From: Rhodobacterales bacterium
GTDB lineage: Bacteria; Pseudomonadota; Alphaproteobacteria; Rhodobacterales; Rhodobacteraceae
Assembly (NCBI GenBank): GCA_013297695.1
Contig: JAAFHX010000007.1
Location: 1-47,862 of the forward strand
Direction of reading: 5' to 3'
Length of the DNA: 47,862 bases
In this document: positions 8,549 to 17,203 of the stretch, piece after piece
How positions within the stretch are numbered: position 1 is the first letter of the stretch
Layout: each line of letters opens with the position of its first letter
The notes under the pieces: generated by a model
The model's database searches: none
Seen by the model: the letters and a program-made list of their open reading frames with translations, nothing else
What the model was told of the DNA's origin: nothing
Translations under genes and position numbers: made by a program

Positions 8549-9106
8549 TCAGGCACCGTCAGTAAAGCGGACCTTGCCGATATAGGGCAGATTGCGATTG
8601 CGCTGCGCGAAGTCGATCCCGTAACCCACCACGAATTCATCGGGAATCGTGAATCCCGTCCAGGTGGCGCGGATGTCCACCTCGCGCCGCGACGGCTTGT
8701 CCAGCAGCGCACAGACCTCCAGCCGGCGCGGCTCGCGGCTTTGCAGCAGGCGCACCACATGCGACAGGGTGAACCCGGTATCCACGATATCCTCGACCAC
8801 CAGCACGTCGCAGCCCGCAATCTCGCCCCGCAGGTCCTTGAGGATGCGCACCTCGCGCGAGGATTCGGTGGAGTTGCCGTAGGACGAGGCTTCCAGGAAA
8901 TCGACCTCGACCGGCAGGTCGATCTCGCGCACGAGGTCGGCGATGAACACGAAGGACCCGCGCAGCAGGCCGACCACGATCAGCCGCTCGGACCCTGCGA
9001 AATGCGCGGCGATCTCGCGTGCAAGCTCTTCCACCCGCGCGGCGATGGTCTTGGCCGAAATCATCTGGTCGATGACATAGGGGCGGGGGCGTGGACTGGG
9101 GGGCAT
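8549..9106 (-). CDS. hpt: Hypoxanthine phosphoribosyltransferase
   Basis: Purine salvage enzyme converting hypoxanthine (and often guanine) plus PRPP to IMP/GMP in the cytoplasm. The 185-residue product has the PRPP-binding motif [12 protein letters not shown], the [10 protein letters not shown] loop with the conserved non-proline cis peptide region, and the C-terminal [22 protein letters not shown] segment that contacts purine. I take ATG 9106 ([16 protein letters not shown] follows) with AGGGA upstream; starts at 9160 or 9142 would add 12-18 residues unlike the family. It is divergent from the COQ10-like gene. Confidence 0.93.
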   Translation of the reverse strand: MPPSPRPRPYVIDQMISAKTIAARVEELAREIAAHFAGSERLIVVGLLRGSFVFIADLVREIDLPVEVDFLEASSYGNSTESSREVRILKDLRGEIAGCDVLVVEDIVDTGFTLSHVVRLLQSREPRRLEVCALLDKPSRREVDIRATWTGFTIPDEFVVGYGIDFAQRNRNLPYIGKVRFTDGA

Positions 9107-9228
9107 TCGGGTTCCCTGCGGCAAGCAGCCTCTTGATTTCATCTGCCGGTTTAACGACAACGGCGGCCCAAGTCACGCCACCCCTGTCGCCTGCGGCCCG
9201 GTCCGCAGACCCGCCCGGAAAGCCGCAG

Positions 9229-9684
9229 ATGCCGACGCATCACGAGACCAAGGCGCTGCCCTATACCGCGCAGCAGATGTACGATCTGGTGGCGGATGTG
9301 GCATCCTATCCGCAGTTCCTGCCGTGGAATTCCGCCGCGCGCATCCGGTCACGCATGCCCATTCCGGACGGCGAGGTGATGGAGGCCGACCTCGTGATCT
9401 CGTTCAAGGTGTTCCGCGAACGCTTTACCAGCCGGGTCACGCTGTGGCCGTCGCGCCTGAAGATCGACACGGAATATCTGGACGGCCCGTTCCGGCACAT
9501 GCGGTCGAACTGGGCCTTCCGCGATCTGCCGACGGGCGGCTGCGAGATCGCGTTCTTCGTGGATTTCGAATTCCGCAACGCGATCCTGCAGGGGATCATC
9601 GGGGTTGTCTTCAACGATGCGATGCAGCGAGTCGTCCGCGCGTTTGAACGCCGCGCGGCAGTGCTGTACGGGCCGGGGCGGTAG
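9229..9684 (+). CDS. COQ10/RatA-like SRPBCC family protein
   Basis: A 151-residue START-like (SRPBCC) protein. The N-terminal segment HETKALPYTAQQMYDLVADVASYPQFLPW is the hallmark of the COQ10/RatA group; the C-terminal helix (NDAMQRVVRAFERRA) closes the lipid pocket. Alphaproteobacterial and mitochondrial members bind ubiquinone and support respiration, whereas E. coli RatA has been linked to ribosome assembly; the alphaproteobacterial origin favours the quinone role. ATG 9229 has GGAAAG upstream; an upstream in-frame start at 9091 would overlap the hpt start on the other strand and adds residues foreign to the family. Confidence 0.88.
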   Translation: MPTHHETKALPYTAQQMYDLVADVASYPQFLPWNSAARIRSRMPIPDGEVMEADLVISFKVFRERFTSRVTLWPSRLKIDTEYLDGPFRHMRSNWAFRDLPTGGCEIAFFVDFEFRNAILQGIIGVVFNDAMQRVVRAFERRAAVLYGPGR

Positions 9685-10042
9685 CCTCCGGGGCCCGGAC
9701 AAAGCCCGCCGACCACCGCAAGCCGATATCTTCGTGGACGCGCCCGTGACCAAAGGCGTTTCGGGCGCGCAGGCAGGCGGGGCCGCGTCCGGGAATTTCC
9801 GTGCCTCGGGAACATCCCGGAAATGGGAAGGACGGCTTTGCGCCGGGGAACTCGCGTCCCATCCCTGTCCCCGAAGGCAAGACGGTGCTCAGATCACCGG
9901 CAATCCAGAATGCAGGTCCCTGCCGGGAACCGCCGTTCGGCCGGAATGTCATGCTGAAGGGCTGGTGCCCGGCAAGGTCTTTGCGCAGTGGTTTGCGCGG
10001 GTCAGCGTCGAAGTTGCCGTGGGATGAGCCTGCAAGCGGGGA
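9685..10042. other. Intergenic region between convergent genes
   Basis: No credible gene in either strand. It contains an inverted repeat ATTTCCG (9795-9801) and CGGAAAT (9818-9824), with a competing inner CGGGA-ACA-TCCCG hairpin (9807-9819), so it may form alternative stems. Position suggests transcription termination for the COQ10-like gene and the giant RTX gene. Confidence 0.35.
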
Positions 10043-13000
10043 TCACAGGACGAAGTCGCTTGCCTCCAGGGCATAGGTCCCGGCCAGATGAATCTCCATG
10101 TCGGCTGCAAGGTTGCCGTCCACATCCACGAAGATGCGCGTGGTGCCGGGAATGGATGTCGCATCGAACCGCAGTTTCCCTGCGCCACCACTGAAGACCG
10201 ACGTGCCGATGAAGTCAAAGGCGTCGTTCCCGGTGGCAAGGGTGTTGGCATCGATCACCGACAGGTCGATGCGGTCCTGCCCCCGGACGAAGTCGGTGAT
10301 CCGGTCGATGCTTGTGGTGCCCTTGCTGTGCGTCGTGCTGGTGAAGATGAACATGTCCCCACCGGCCCCACCGGTCAGTGTATCCTTTCCGACCCCGCCC
10401 TCGATGAAGTCCGCACCGGAAGACCCGGTGATCACGTCATTGCCGCTGCCGCCGCTGATCAGGGCGACCCCCGACAGGACCAGTCCAGAGAAGTCCAGGG
10501 TGTTGGCAGCCGTCGTGCCGACCAGCTTGAATCCGGCATAGCCCGCCGACGAGATCGTCTCGACCCCGACGATGTTCGTTCCCGTCACGGTCAGCGCCAC
10601 GTTGGCGGCCGATGCCTCGATCCGGTCGGCGCCCTCGCCGCCATCATGGGTATCTGTCCCGCCAGAGGTGCCGACCCGGAAGATGTCATTGCCGCCGCCG
10701 CCACGGAGCAGGTCATTCCCCGCGCCGCCGATGATCACGTCATTCGACGCTGATCCCAGGACGGTGTCGTTGCCGGCACCTGCGTCGATGGACGCGATGC
10801 CGATGAGCGTTGCCGCCGAAAAGTCGAAACTGTTCGCCGATGTCGTGCCCACGATCCTGATGTTTGCGAAGCCGCCCGCGTCAATCACTTCAATTCCGGA
10901 AATCGACATCAGCCCGATCGTGACGCCTGCGGCGTTTGCAACAATCCGGTCAAGCGACCCCACACCGCCGTCTATTGCATCTGACCCGTTGCTGCCGGTT
11001 CCGAAAAGGATCGTGTCGTTCCCGCCACCGGAACTGATCGTATCATTTCCGGTGCCTCCGGTGATCGTATCGTTGCCTTCAAGCGTTGTGATCCGGTCAT
11101 TGCCCGCGCCACCTGACACGATGTAATTGTCGTCGGTCAGGGCCGCAAAGATATCCGAAGAGCTTGTCAGCGTTCGGGTGACGGTCTGCGGGTCATTGCT
11201 GCCCGTGATGGCAAAGCTTGCCTTCTGGGTCACGCTGGCCCCCGACCTGTCCTTTACCGTTATGTCGATGTCGTCCGTCACCTGAGCTCCGCCCGACAGC
11301 GCCTGCGTCGCTGCCCTTGCGTTGTCCAGCGTATAGCTCAGCACGCCGGTTTCCGTATCCAGCACCGCGTTTCCGTAGATACCGGAAATCGCGAACTTGC
11401 CCGTCCCGGCATCCGTCCAGCCCGATGTATCAAAGGACGTGACATCGCCGGCATTGCTGTCCGACTTGGTCAGCAGGATCGAGGCGAGTTGGGTTCCGGC
11501 GAACAGGAAACCGGCAAGGGAAATGCCCGCCTCGACCAGCGGGGCAGACTGCGTGCCGACCGAAAGCGTCGGGGGAACGTTCGCGGCGGCTGCCTTCAGG
11601 CCAAGGACAAGCGTGTACCCGGAGGATGCCTGGTCGTCCAGGATGTGCACCTTGTTCTCGTAGCGGGGCCGGCCGAGGTCATCCAGAAAGGTACGGTCCG
11701 ACACCCACGCCTGATCTTCCTCAAGCACGGACCCGTCCGCACGCCGGGCCGAGACAACCTCATAGTCGCCGAAAGTGCTGATGCGGGGATCATAGGCAAG
11801 CGGGGCCAGCGCGTTGAGGTACTGCCAGCTTGCATCCTTGCCCGACAGGCCGACCGACAGGGTGTACCTGCCGCTGGCGACCGCATAGGTCATCGAACCG
11901 ACGGTCGCGCCCAGAACGTCAACCGCCTCGATGCTGCCATCGGACAGGTACAAGGTGTCCGGCGTTCCATAGACATCGCCAGTGCTGACCACGTCATTGA
12001 CAAGGAAATCGATCTTTCCATCGCCGTCGAAATCACCGCCTTGCGTCAGCTCGTGGACCCGCACGGCCTTGATGAGCGAGAGCCCGGACTGGCCGAGCGG
12101 ATTGAGGCTTTCGAACGTCGCCTTGAAGTCGATGAACTTGCCTTGCAGAGTTGACTCAAGGAACCATGCCGCTGTTTCGACGTCACCGGCCTTGACGGTG
12201 CCGAAATCTGCTTTCAGGCCGGTGTTGCTGTTTTCTCCCGCAACCTGTGATCCGATGATCCGGAAATCGACCAGCAAGCCTTTCTCGTTTTCGACGATCT
12301 TCGGCTTGGCGCTTTCGATGCGGACGCCCTTGGCGTCGGCGAAACTGTCATTGCGCACCTGCACGCCCAAAAGGAACGGCACGGAAGCCTCGATCCGGCT
12401 GAATCCGTCGCCGGCCACATCGGTGAACGGGTCATCACCGATCACGTTGCGCTGATAGAAGTAATCCAGCGTCAGTTCCGGCTGCGGCTGCACTTCGATT
12501 TTGACCGGATTGAGGTCGAAGGTCACGCCATAGCCGTCTTCGACATAGCTGAGCGTTCCGCCGATCGAGTAGGATTCGGCCGTCTGAACCGCTGCTCGGG
12601 TCGAGGGAAGAAACATGAACTCGGCAAGGAACTTCTGGGCGGCCGCGAGGTCCGCCGTTCCGTCGAGTGCCGAAATCCCCTTGAGATGGGTAGCGCCCGC
12701 GCCGAAGATCGAACTGTCGACGATCCGCCCCTCATCATCATAAATCTTGATGTCCAGACGGACATCCTGGATCGATCCGCCCCCGGCAGTCAGTTCCAGC
12801 GTGCCGAAGAAGGCGGTTCGGGTGGCCACCACGTCCTGCTGGATTTGCAGCTTGACCTGAACCCGGACGCCTTCGTCGTAGGTCGTGATCGCCTGAACCG
12901 GAAGGGGCGTGAACGAAAAACCCCCGGGTCCGCGTGGACCAGCACCCCCGCCGCCAGCGCCGTTCCCGATGGAATCGATGCTTTCGCCACGGCCACCGCC

Positions 13001-16000
13001 ATAAACGAAGTTGCCCAAGGTTCCGCCCGTGGAACTGTAGACGGGAACCTGCGGCGGAATGTAAACGGCCGCCAATCCTTCATAGACAATGGGCGCCGCG
13101 CGAACCACCTCGACCCTGTCGTTGCCGATGCCATCGACATAGCGGTAGAACACCTGCCCCGAATATCCCCGCCCGTCCGACCCCGTGGTGTCCACGCCCG
13201 AGGCGTTTTCGACCGCCGTCTTGCGCGTGATGGTGATCGGGACAACGACGCTGCATTTCGCCGCAATCGACGGCACATACTCGGTCAGTCCTTCAATGAT
13301 GAATCCGTCCGGATCGGGCAGGAACAGATCGACCGCGTTGGCCGCGATGAACCCGAGGTTGCTCAGGGTCACGTCGAAGGTCTTGGATTGGCCGGGTGCC
13401 AGATCGTAAAGCCGGAAGTAGTCCGGGCTGACCGTCAGGATCGGTGCGGGAACGCTGGTGTCGAAGGTGGCGTCAACAGTGACCCGTGTGGCCTCTTCCA
13501 CCGTGCCTTCGACAACCGTGAAGGTATAGGTCACCGTTTCACGCGGCAAAAACGCCGACAGCTTTGTCTCGTTGCCTGCCTCGATCCTGAACGTGCCGTT
13601 GAAGGTCGCGTGCTTGTCCGTAGTGATGCTGAGGTTGTACAGGCCTTCCACCAGATCGGTGACGACCAGCGTTCCGTCCACGTCGCCATAGCGGGCGACA
13701 AGCTCGCCCGTGGTGGCATTGACGACGCGCACGACAGCATCGTTGACCAGCGGTTTTTCGGCCGCATGCAGCGTGAACTCATCGCGGATTTGAAGCTCGA
13801 AGGACCCTTTCGCGTCAGAAGTGACCTTCCAGGCGAAGGCGGAAGTCTCTTGCCGAACGGTGTTCCCGGTCCCGCCAAAGCGCACCACGAAAGAGCCGTC
13901 GTATTGGCCAAGCGCCTGGGTTGCTTCCGGCGTCAGCAGCAGCGACACCGTCCGCGACTGTCCTCCACCGATATCGCCGATCGCCGCAGTGCCCGCCAAT
14001 GACATCCACGGCAGGTTCGGCAGCAGGACCTCGACATTGCGCGCCGTCTCGGTGCCCGTGTTGGTCAGTGTGAACTCGACAATGGTCTGATCCCCGCGCA
14101 GCACCGTGCGCGAGAAATCCGCTCCGCCGATCTCAAGGTCAGCCGCCGCCGGTGCTGCCGAAACGGCAAGTGCCACCGCATCCCGCGCCCCTTCCGAGGT
14201 CGTGACACGCAGGTCAAGGGTGTCGGAGACGACTGCCCCCGGGGGCGTCGTGACGACATAGGTCACCGTCGCCTGCGCCCCTGCGGCCAGGCTGCCCGGC
14301 AACGAGCCGAAGGTCACTGCCCATCCGGCAGGAAGGTCGGGGACCGAAAGGCTCAGCCCGCTGATCGGGGCGCTTCCCGGATTGGTCACGACGAAACTGC
14401 CCGTCGCCGCCTGCCCGGCAATCGCTGCAAGGCCGATCTGAGACTGCACGATATCGACGCCAAGCAGATCGAAGGCCCCATCGTAGCCCGTATCTTCCCC
14501 CGGAAAACTTGGATGATAGGCCTTGATCTGATAGCGTCCGGCAGCATCCTCGAAGGTCGGCACCGTAAGGGTGAAGGTGCCGCCTGCGTCGGTGGTGGCA
14601 AGGAATGTCTGCACCGTTCGTCCCGTTGCCACGGCAACTTCAACCACCGCGTTGCCGACCGGCAGCCCGGTCGCGGTCGCCAGGGCGCGGCCGGTCAGTG
14701 ACACCGGATCGCCGGAAACAAAGGTTGTGCCACCGACCGTCTGGACAGTTGCCGAATAGCTCGGCGCAATCTGAACCGCATTCGACGCGGCGGTTGCCTT
14801 CAGATCGACAACGGACCGGTCGAGGTCGAGTGTCCCCCGGACAATGAACTGGTAAAGGCCGAAGTCTTCGGTCAGCAGCGATGACGCCGGAACGGTGAAC
14901 GCAAGGGGCGCGCCGCTGCTTGCCTGGCTGATGAGGGTGGCGACCGACGTTTCGGCGCTCGACACCAGCTTGTCGCCGATGTTGATCGCCCCGTCGCGCG
15001 ACAGATAAAGTTCGGTCCGGAACGTTCCGGTCAGGCCCAGTCCGGTCAGGCCGTAGTGCGATACCGTATAGCTGACCGTCGTTGTGCCGAACTCCGAGAT
15101 CAGAGCCGGGGCCGCCACCGACTGCACGCCGATGCCGATGCTGGCAGGCTGGTAGACGACAGTGACCACCGCCGAAGACGTCACCCCGACCGCATCTGCC
15201 ATCGTATAGGTGAAGCTGTCCGATCCCGGTGCCAGCAGATCCAGCGCCGCGCCGTCGCGCGTGTAGGTGAGCGACTGTGTTGCCGTGTTCAGCAGGACCT
15301 GACCGCGGGTGCCGACTGTCGCCACGGAAACGATGTTCCTTCCGTCCCCGACATCGGCATCGGTGTCGTTGCCCAGAATCTGCGCCCACAGGTTTCCGGA
15401 CACCGGCCCCGGCGCATAGGACACCGTATCCGCCACCGCCCTCGGCGCATCGTTGACGCCGACGACATTCACGCTGACCGTGCCGATATCGACCGACCCG
15501 TCATTGTCGACCAGCCGATAGGTGAAGGTGTCCGTCGCCGTCTCGCCCGCCTTCAGCCGCTGGAACGCGGCACCCGGCGTGTAGGTGACGATCCCGCCAT
15601 TCACCGACAATGTCGCACCCTGCGCGCTGGTGGTGCTGGTCAGGCCGCCAAAGGACAGGGTCTTGCCCGGCAGCAACGAATAGTCGTTGGCAATCAGCGT
15701 TGCCGTGACGATGCCCACGCTTCCGTCTTCACCAGACACGAACCCGCTGTCGTCGACCGCCTCCGGCGCAAAGGTCGATCCGGCCGAAGTCGAGATGTTC
15801 GCGCCGGTCAGCGTCGTGGCCGTGGTGCCCGAGAGACGCAGGACCGACACGAAGGATGCCGCACTGCCCGAACCGTCCCGGTCGATCTGGAACAGGGTGT
15901 CTCCACCCTCCTGCAGGAAACGGGCATGGCCTGTGGTCAAGGGGTTCGCCCCTGCAGCAAGTCCGCTCAACTGACCAAGCATCGACCCCAGGCCGATGAC

Positions 16001-16627
16001 ATCCACACCCGACTGGCCGAAGTCCGCCACCACGTCGACCGTCCAGGCCGCCGCCAGATTGCCGCCCAGCAGATAGCTGTCCGCCCCGGCCCCGCCGTAG
16101 AGCGTGTCGATGCCCGTCCCGGCCCCCACCTCAAGAAACTGGTCATTGCCACCGTTGCCGTAGAAGAGGTTCGCCCCCTCGCTGTCGACAAACCGGTCCG
16201 CGCCGGCACCGCCATGCAGCGAGTCGTTGCCGGACCGCCCGATCAGCAGGTCCGTGCCGGCGGCATCGGACTGGCTGCTGTCTCCATAAAGCGCATCATC
16301 CCCCGCGCCACCGTCCAGCGTGTCGGTGCCGAAGCCGCCGAAGAGCGTGTCGTTCCCCGCGCCGCCGGTCAGGGCATCGTTCCCCGTCCCGCCGGTGAGC
16401 AAGTCGTTTCCGCCCCCGGTGGTGAGCGACGTGCCGACGTTCGAGGTCGTTATCGTGGCAGAAACGGTCCCGAGTTCCGCCGAAAGATCAAGCGGGCCGC
16501 CGGTTGTCACCGTCAATGTGACTGGGGCGGCAGGCGTGGCCGCCGAATGGCGAATTACATCGAAATCTTCAAATTCAATTGCGGTCCTGGAAACGTTCGC
16601 GCCATTCGTATTCAAAGTTCCAGGCAT
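10043..16627 (-). CDS. Giant RTX/Ig-like calcium-binding secreted protein
   Basis: About 2194 residues. RTX nonapeptides (GGxGxDxLx) form an N-terminal block at about 71-185, followed by a segment like type I secretion target domains (about 190-275), cadherin/tandem-95-like Ig repeats (286-490), several CARDB/NEW3-like Ig domains, a Gly-rich linker (about 1206-1234), a DFDGDGKID calcium loop near 1535, more Ig/VCBS-like units, and a second RTX block (about 1839-2090) ending in a serralysin-type C-terminal domain (2085-2194, TDFVRGQDRIDLS). It lacks an N-terminal signal peptide, as expected for type I secretion. Likely an adhesin or surface layer protein; no catalytic domain was recognised. 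ATG 16627 has AGGGGG upstream; ATG 16645 has none. No ABC/HlyD/TolC exporter genes lie nearby. Confidence 0.87.
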   Translation of the reverse strand: MPGTLNTNGANVSRTAIEFEDFDVIRHSAATPAAPVTLTVTTGGPLDLSAELGTVSATITTSNVGTSLTTGGGNDLLTGGTGNDALTGGAGNDTLFGGFGTDTLDGGAGDDALYGDSSQSDAAGTDLLIGRSGNDSLHGGAGADRFVDSEGANLFYGNGGNDQFLEVGAGTGIDTLYGGAGADSYLLGGNLAAAWTVDVVADFGQSGVDVIGLGSMLGQLSGLAAGANPLTTGHARFLQEGGDTLFQIDRDGSGSAASFVSVLRLSGTTATTLTGANISTSAGSTFAPEAVDDSGFVSGEDGSVGIVTATLIANDYSLLPGKTLSFGGLTSTTSAQGATLSVNGGIVTYTPGAAFQRLKAGETATDTFTYRLVDNDGSVDIGTVSVNVVGVNDAPRAVADTVSYAPGPVSGNLWAQILGNDTDADVGDGRNIVSVATVGTRGQVLLNTATQSLTYTRDGAALDLLAPGSDSFTYTMADAVGVTSSAVVTVVYQPASIGIGVQSVAAPALISEFGTTTVSYTVSHYGLTGLGLTGTFRTELYLSRDGAINIGDKLVSSAETSVATLISQASSGAPLAFTVPASSLLTEDFGLYQFIVRGTLDLDRSVVDLKATAASNAVQIAPSYSATVQTVGGTTFVSGDPVSLTGRALATATGLPVGNAVVEVAVATGRTVQTFLATTDAGGTFTLTVPTFEDAAGRYQIKAYHPSFPGEDTGYDGAFDLLGVDIVQSQIGLAAIAGQAATGSFVVTNPGSAPISGLSLSVPDLPAGWAVTFGSLPGSLAAGAQATVTYVVTTPPGAVVSDTLDLRVTTSEGARDAVALAVSAAPAAADLEIGGADFSRTVLRGDQTIVEFTLTNTGTETARNVEVLLPNLPWMSLAGTAAIGDIGGGQSRTVSLLLTPEATQALGQYDGSFVVRFGGTGNTVRQETSAFAWKVTSDAKGSFELQIRDEFTLHAAEKPLVNDAVVRVVNATTGELVARYGDVDGTLVVTDLVEGLYNLSITTDKHATFNGTFRIEAGNETKLSAFLPRETVTYTFTVVEGTVEEATRVTVDATFDTSVPAPILTVSPDYFRLYDLAPGQSKTFDVTLSNLGFIAANAVDLFLPDPDGFIIEGLTEYVPSIAAKCSVVVPITITRKTAVENASGVDTTGSDGRGYSGQVFYRYVDGIGNDRVEVVRAAPIVYEGLAAVYIPPQVPVYSSTGGTLGNFVYGGGRGESIDSIGNGAGGGGAGPRGPGGFSFTPLPVQAITTYDEGVRVQVKLQIQQDVVATRTAFFGTLELTAGGGSIQDVRLDIKIYDDEGRIVDSSIFGAGATHLKGISALDGTADLAAAQKFLAEFMFLPSTRAAVQTAESYSIGGTLSYVEDGYGVTFDLNPVKIEVQPQPELTLDYFYQRNVIGDDPFTDVAGDGFSRIEASVPFLLGVQVRNDSFADAKGVRIESAKPKIVENEKGLLVDFRIIGSQVAGENSNTGLKADFGTVKAGDVETAAWFLESTLQGKFIDFKATFESLNPLGQSGLSLIKAVRVHELTQGGDFDGDGKIDFLVNDVVSTGDVYGTPDTLYLSDGSIEAVDVLGATVGSMTYAVASGRYTLSVGLSGKDASWQYLNALAPLAYDPRISTFGDYEVVSARRADGSVLEEDQAWVSDRTFLDDLGRPRYENKVHILDDQASSGYTLVLGLKAAAANVPPTLSVGTQSAPLVEAGISLAGFLFAGTQLASILLTKSDSNAGDVTSFDTSGWTDAGTGKFAISGIYGNAVLDTETGVLSYTLDNARAATQALSGGAQVTDDIDITVKDRSGASVTQKASFAITGSNDPQTVTRTLTSSSDIFAALTDDNYIVSGGAGNDRITTLEGNDTITGGTGNDTISSGGGNDTILFGTGSNGSDAIDGGVGSLDRIVANAAGVTIGLMSISGIEVIDAGGFANIRIVGTTSANSFDFSAATLIGIASIDAGAGNDTVLGSASNDVIIGGAGNDLLRGGGGNDIFRVGTSGGTDTHDGGEGADRIEASAANVALTVTGTNIVGVETISSAGYAGFKLVGTTAANTLDFSGLVLSGVALISGGSGNDVITGSSGADFIEGGVGKDTLTGGAGGDMFIFTSTTHSKGTTSIDRITDFVRGQDRIDLSVIDANTLATGNDAFDFIGTSVFSGGAGKLRFDATSIPGTTRIFVDVDGNLAADMEIHLAGTYALEASDFVL

Positions 16628-17203
16628 GTTCTGACCCCCTACCATGCGCGCGAATCGCGGTCGCTGATTAAATTTCGGTGAACGCTCCAGAGGAATTGTA
16701 AATGCAGGGAGTCATTAATCGTCCGGCAGCCTTGATATGCGCCACGGTGCCCGTATTCCGGTCGCCCCGGGGATTGCCACGTTTTCCGGCTGCTTCTGCG
16801 CGCGCCCGCGACCGGCGCGGTGCGGCGGTCAGGGGGAATGACCGGCAGGGGAAAGGGCCACGCCCGGATGCCAGCCCAGGGAAACCGCCGCGACGCGCAC
16901 CGGTCCCCGCGCCGACCGCAACCTTGCAAAGGGGGCGCGTGGCGCGGCAGCGGGTCACCGGCTATGGGCCGGAGGGTGCCGCAGCCGACCCCACAGTCAG
17001 GATCGGCCATCCCTGCAATGGCGGATACGGCACCCGGTGTTGCCCTGACACGCCGCCCCGGTTGCAGTCTGGATGCATTTCGGTCTAGCTGAAATTTCTG
17101 CAACAGGAAATTGCATGGCCAGCGGTCCGGACAAGACAGGAAATCCAAGCTCGCCCGCCGGGCGCATCAGACTCGCCCGTCCGTCGGACGCCGAGGCTGC
17201 GCA
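16628..17203. promoter_or_regulatory. Divergent control region of the RTX giant and the kinase-cyclase operon
   Basis: 576 bp without a convincing gene. The octamer ATTTCGGT occurs at both ends, at 16672-16679 (close to the RTX start) and 17077-17084 (close to the kinase gene). Next to the second copy two overlapping inverted repeats occur: ATTTCGG...CTGAAAT (17077-17095) and AATTTC...GAAATT (17093-17112). They may be operators coordinating the two divergent units. No strong minus-35/minus-10 pair is evident. Confidence 0.35.

Noticed and set aside
10350-11110. Periodic repeats that could be mistaken for a CRISPR or tandem DNA repeat
   Set aside because: They are the codons of RTX nonapeptides; the spacing is 27 bases, sequences vary and lie within an open frame.
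15056-16681. 541-residue plus-strand frame inside the RTX gene
   Set aside because: Arg and Asp-rich shadow of the RTX repeats, no ribosome site or motif.
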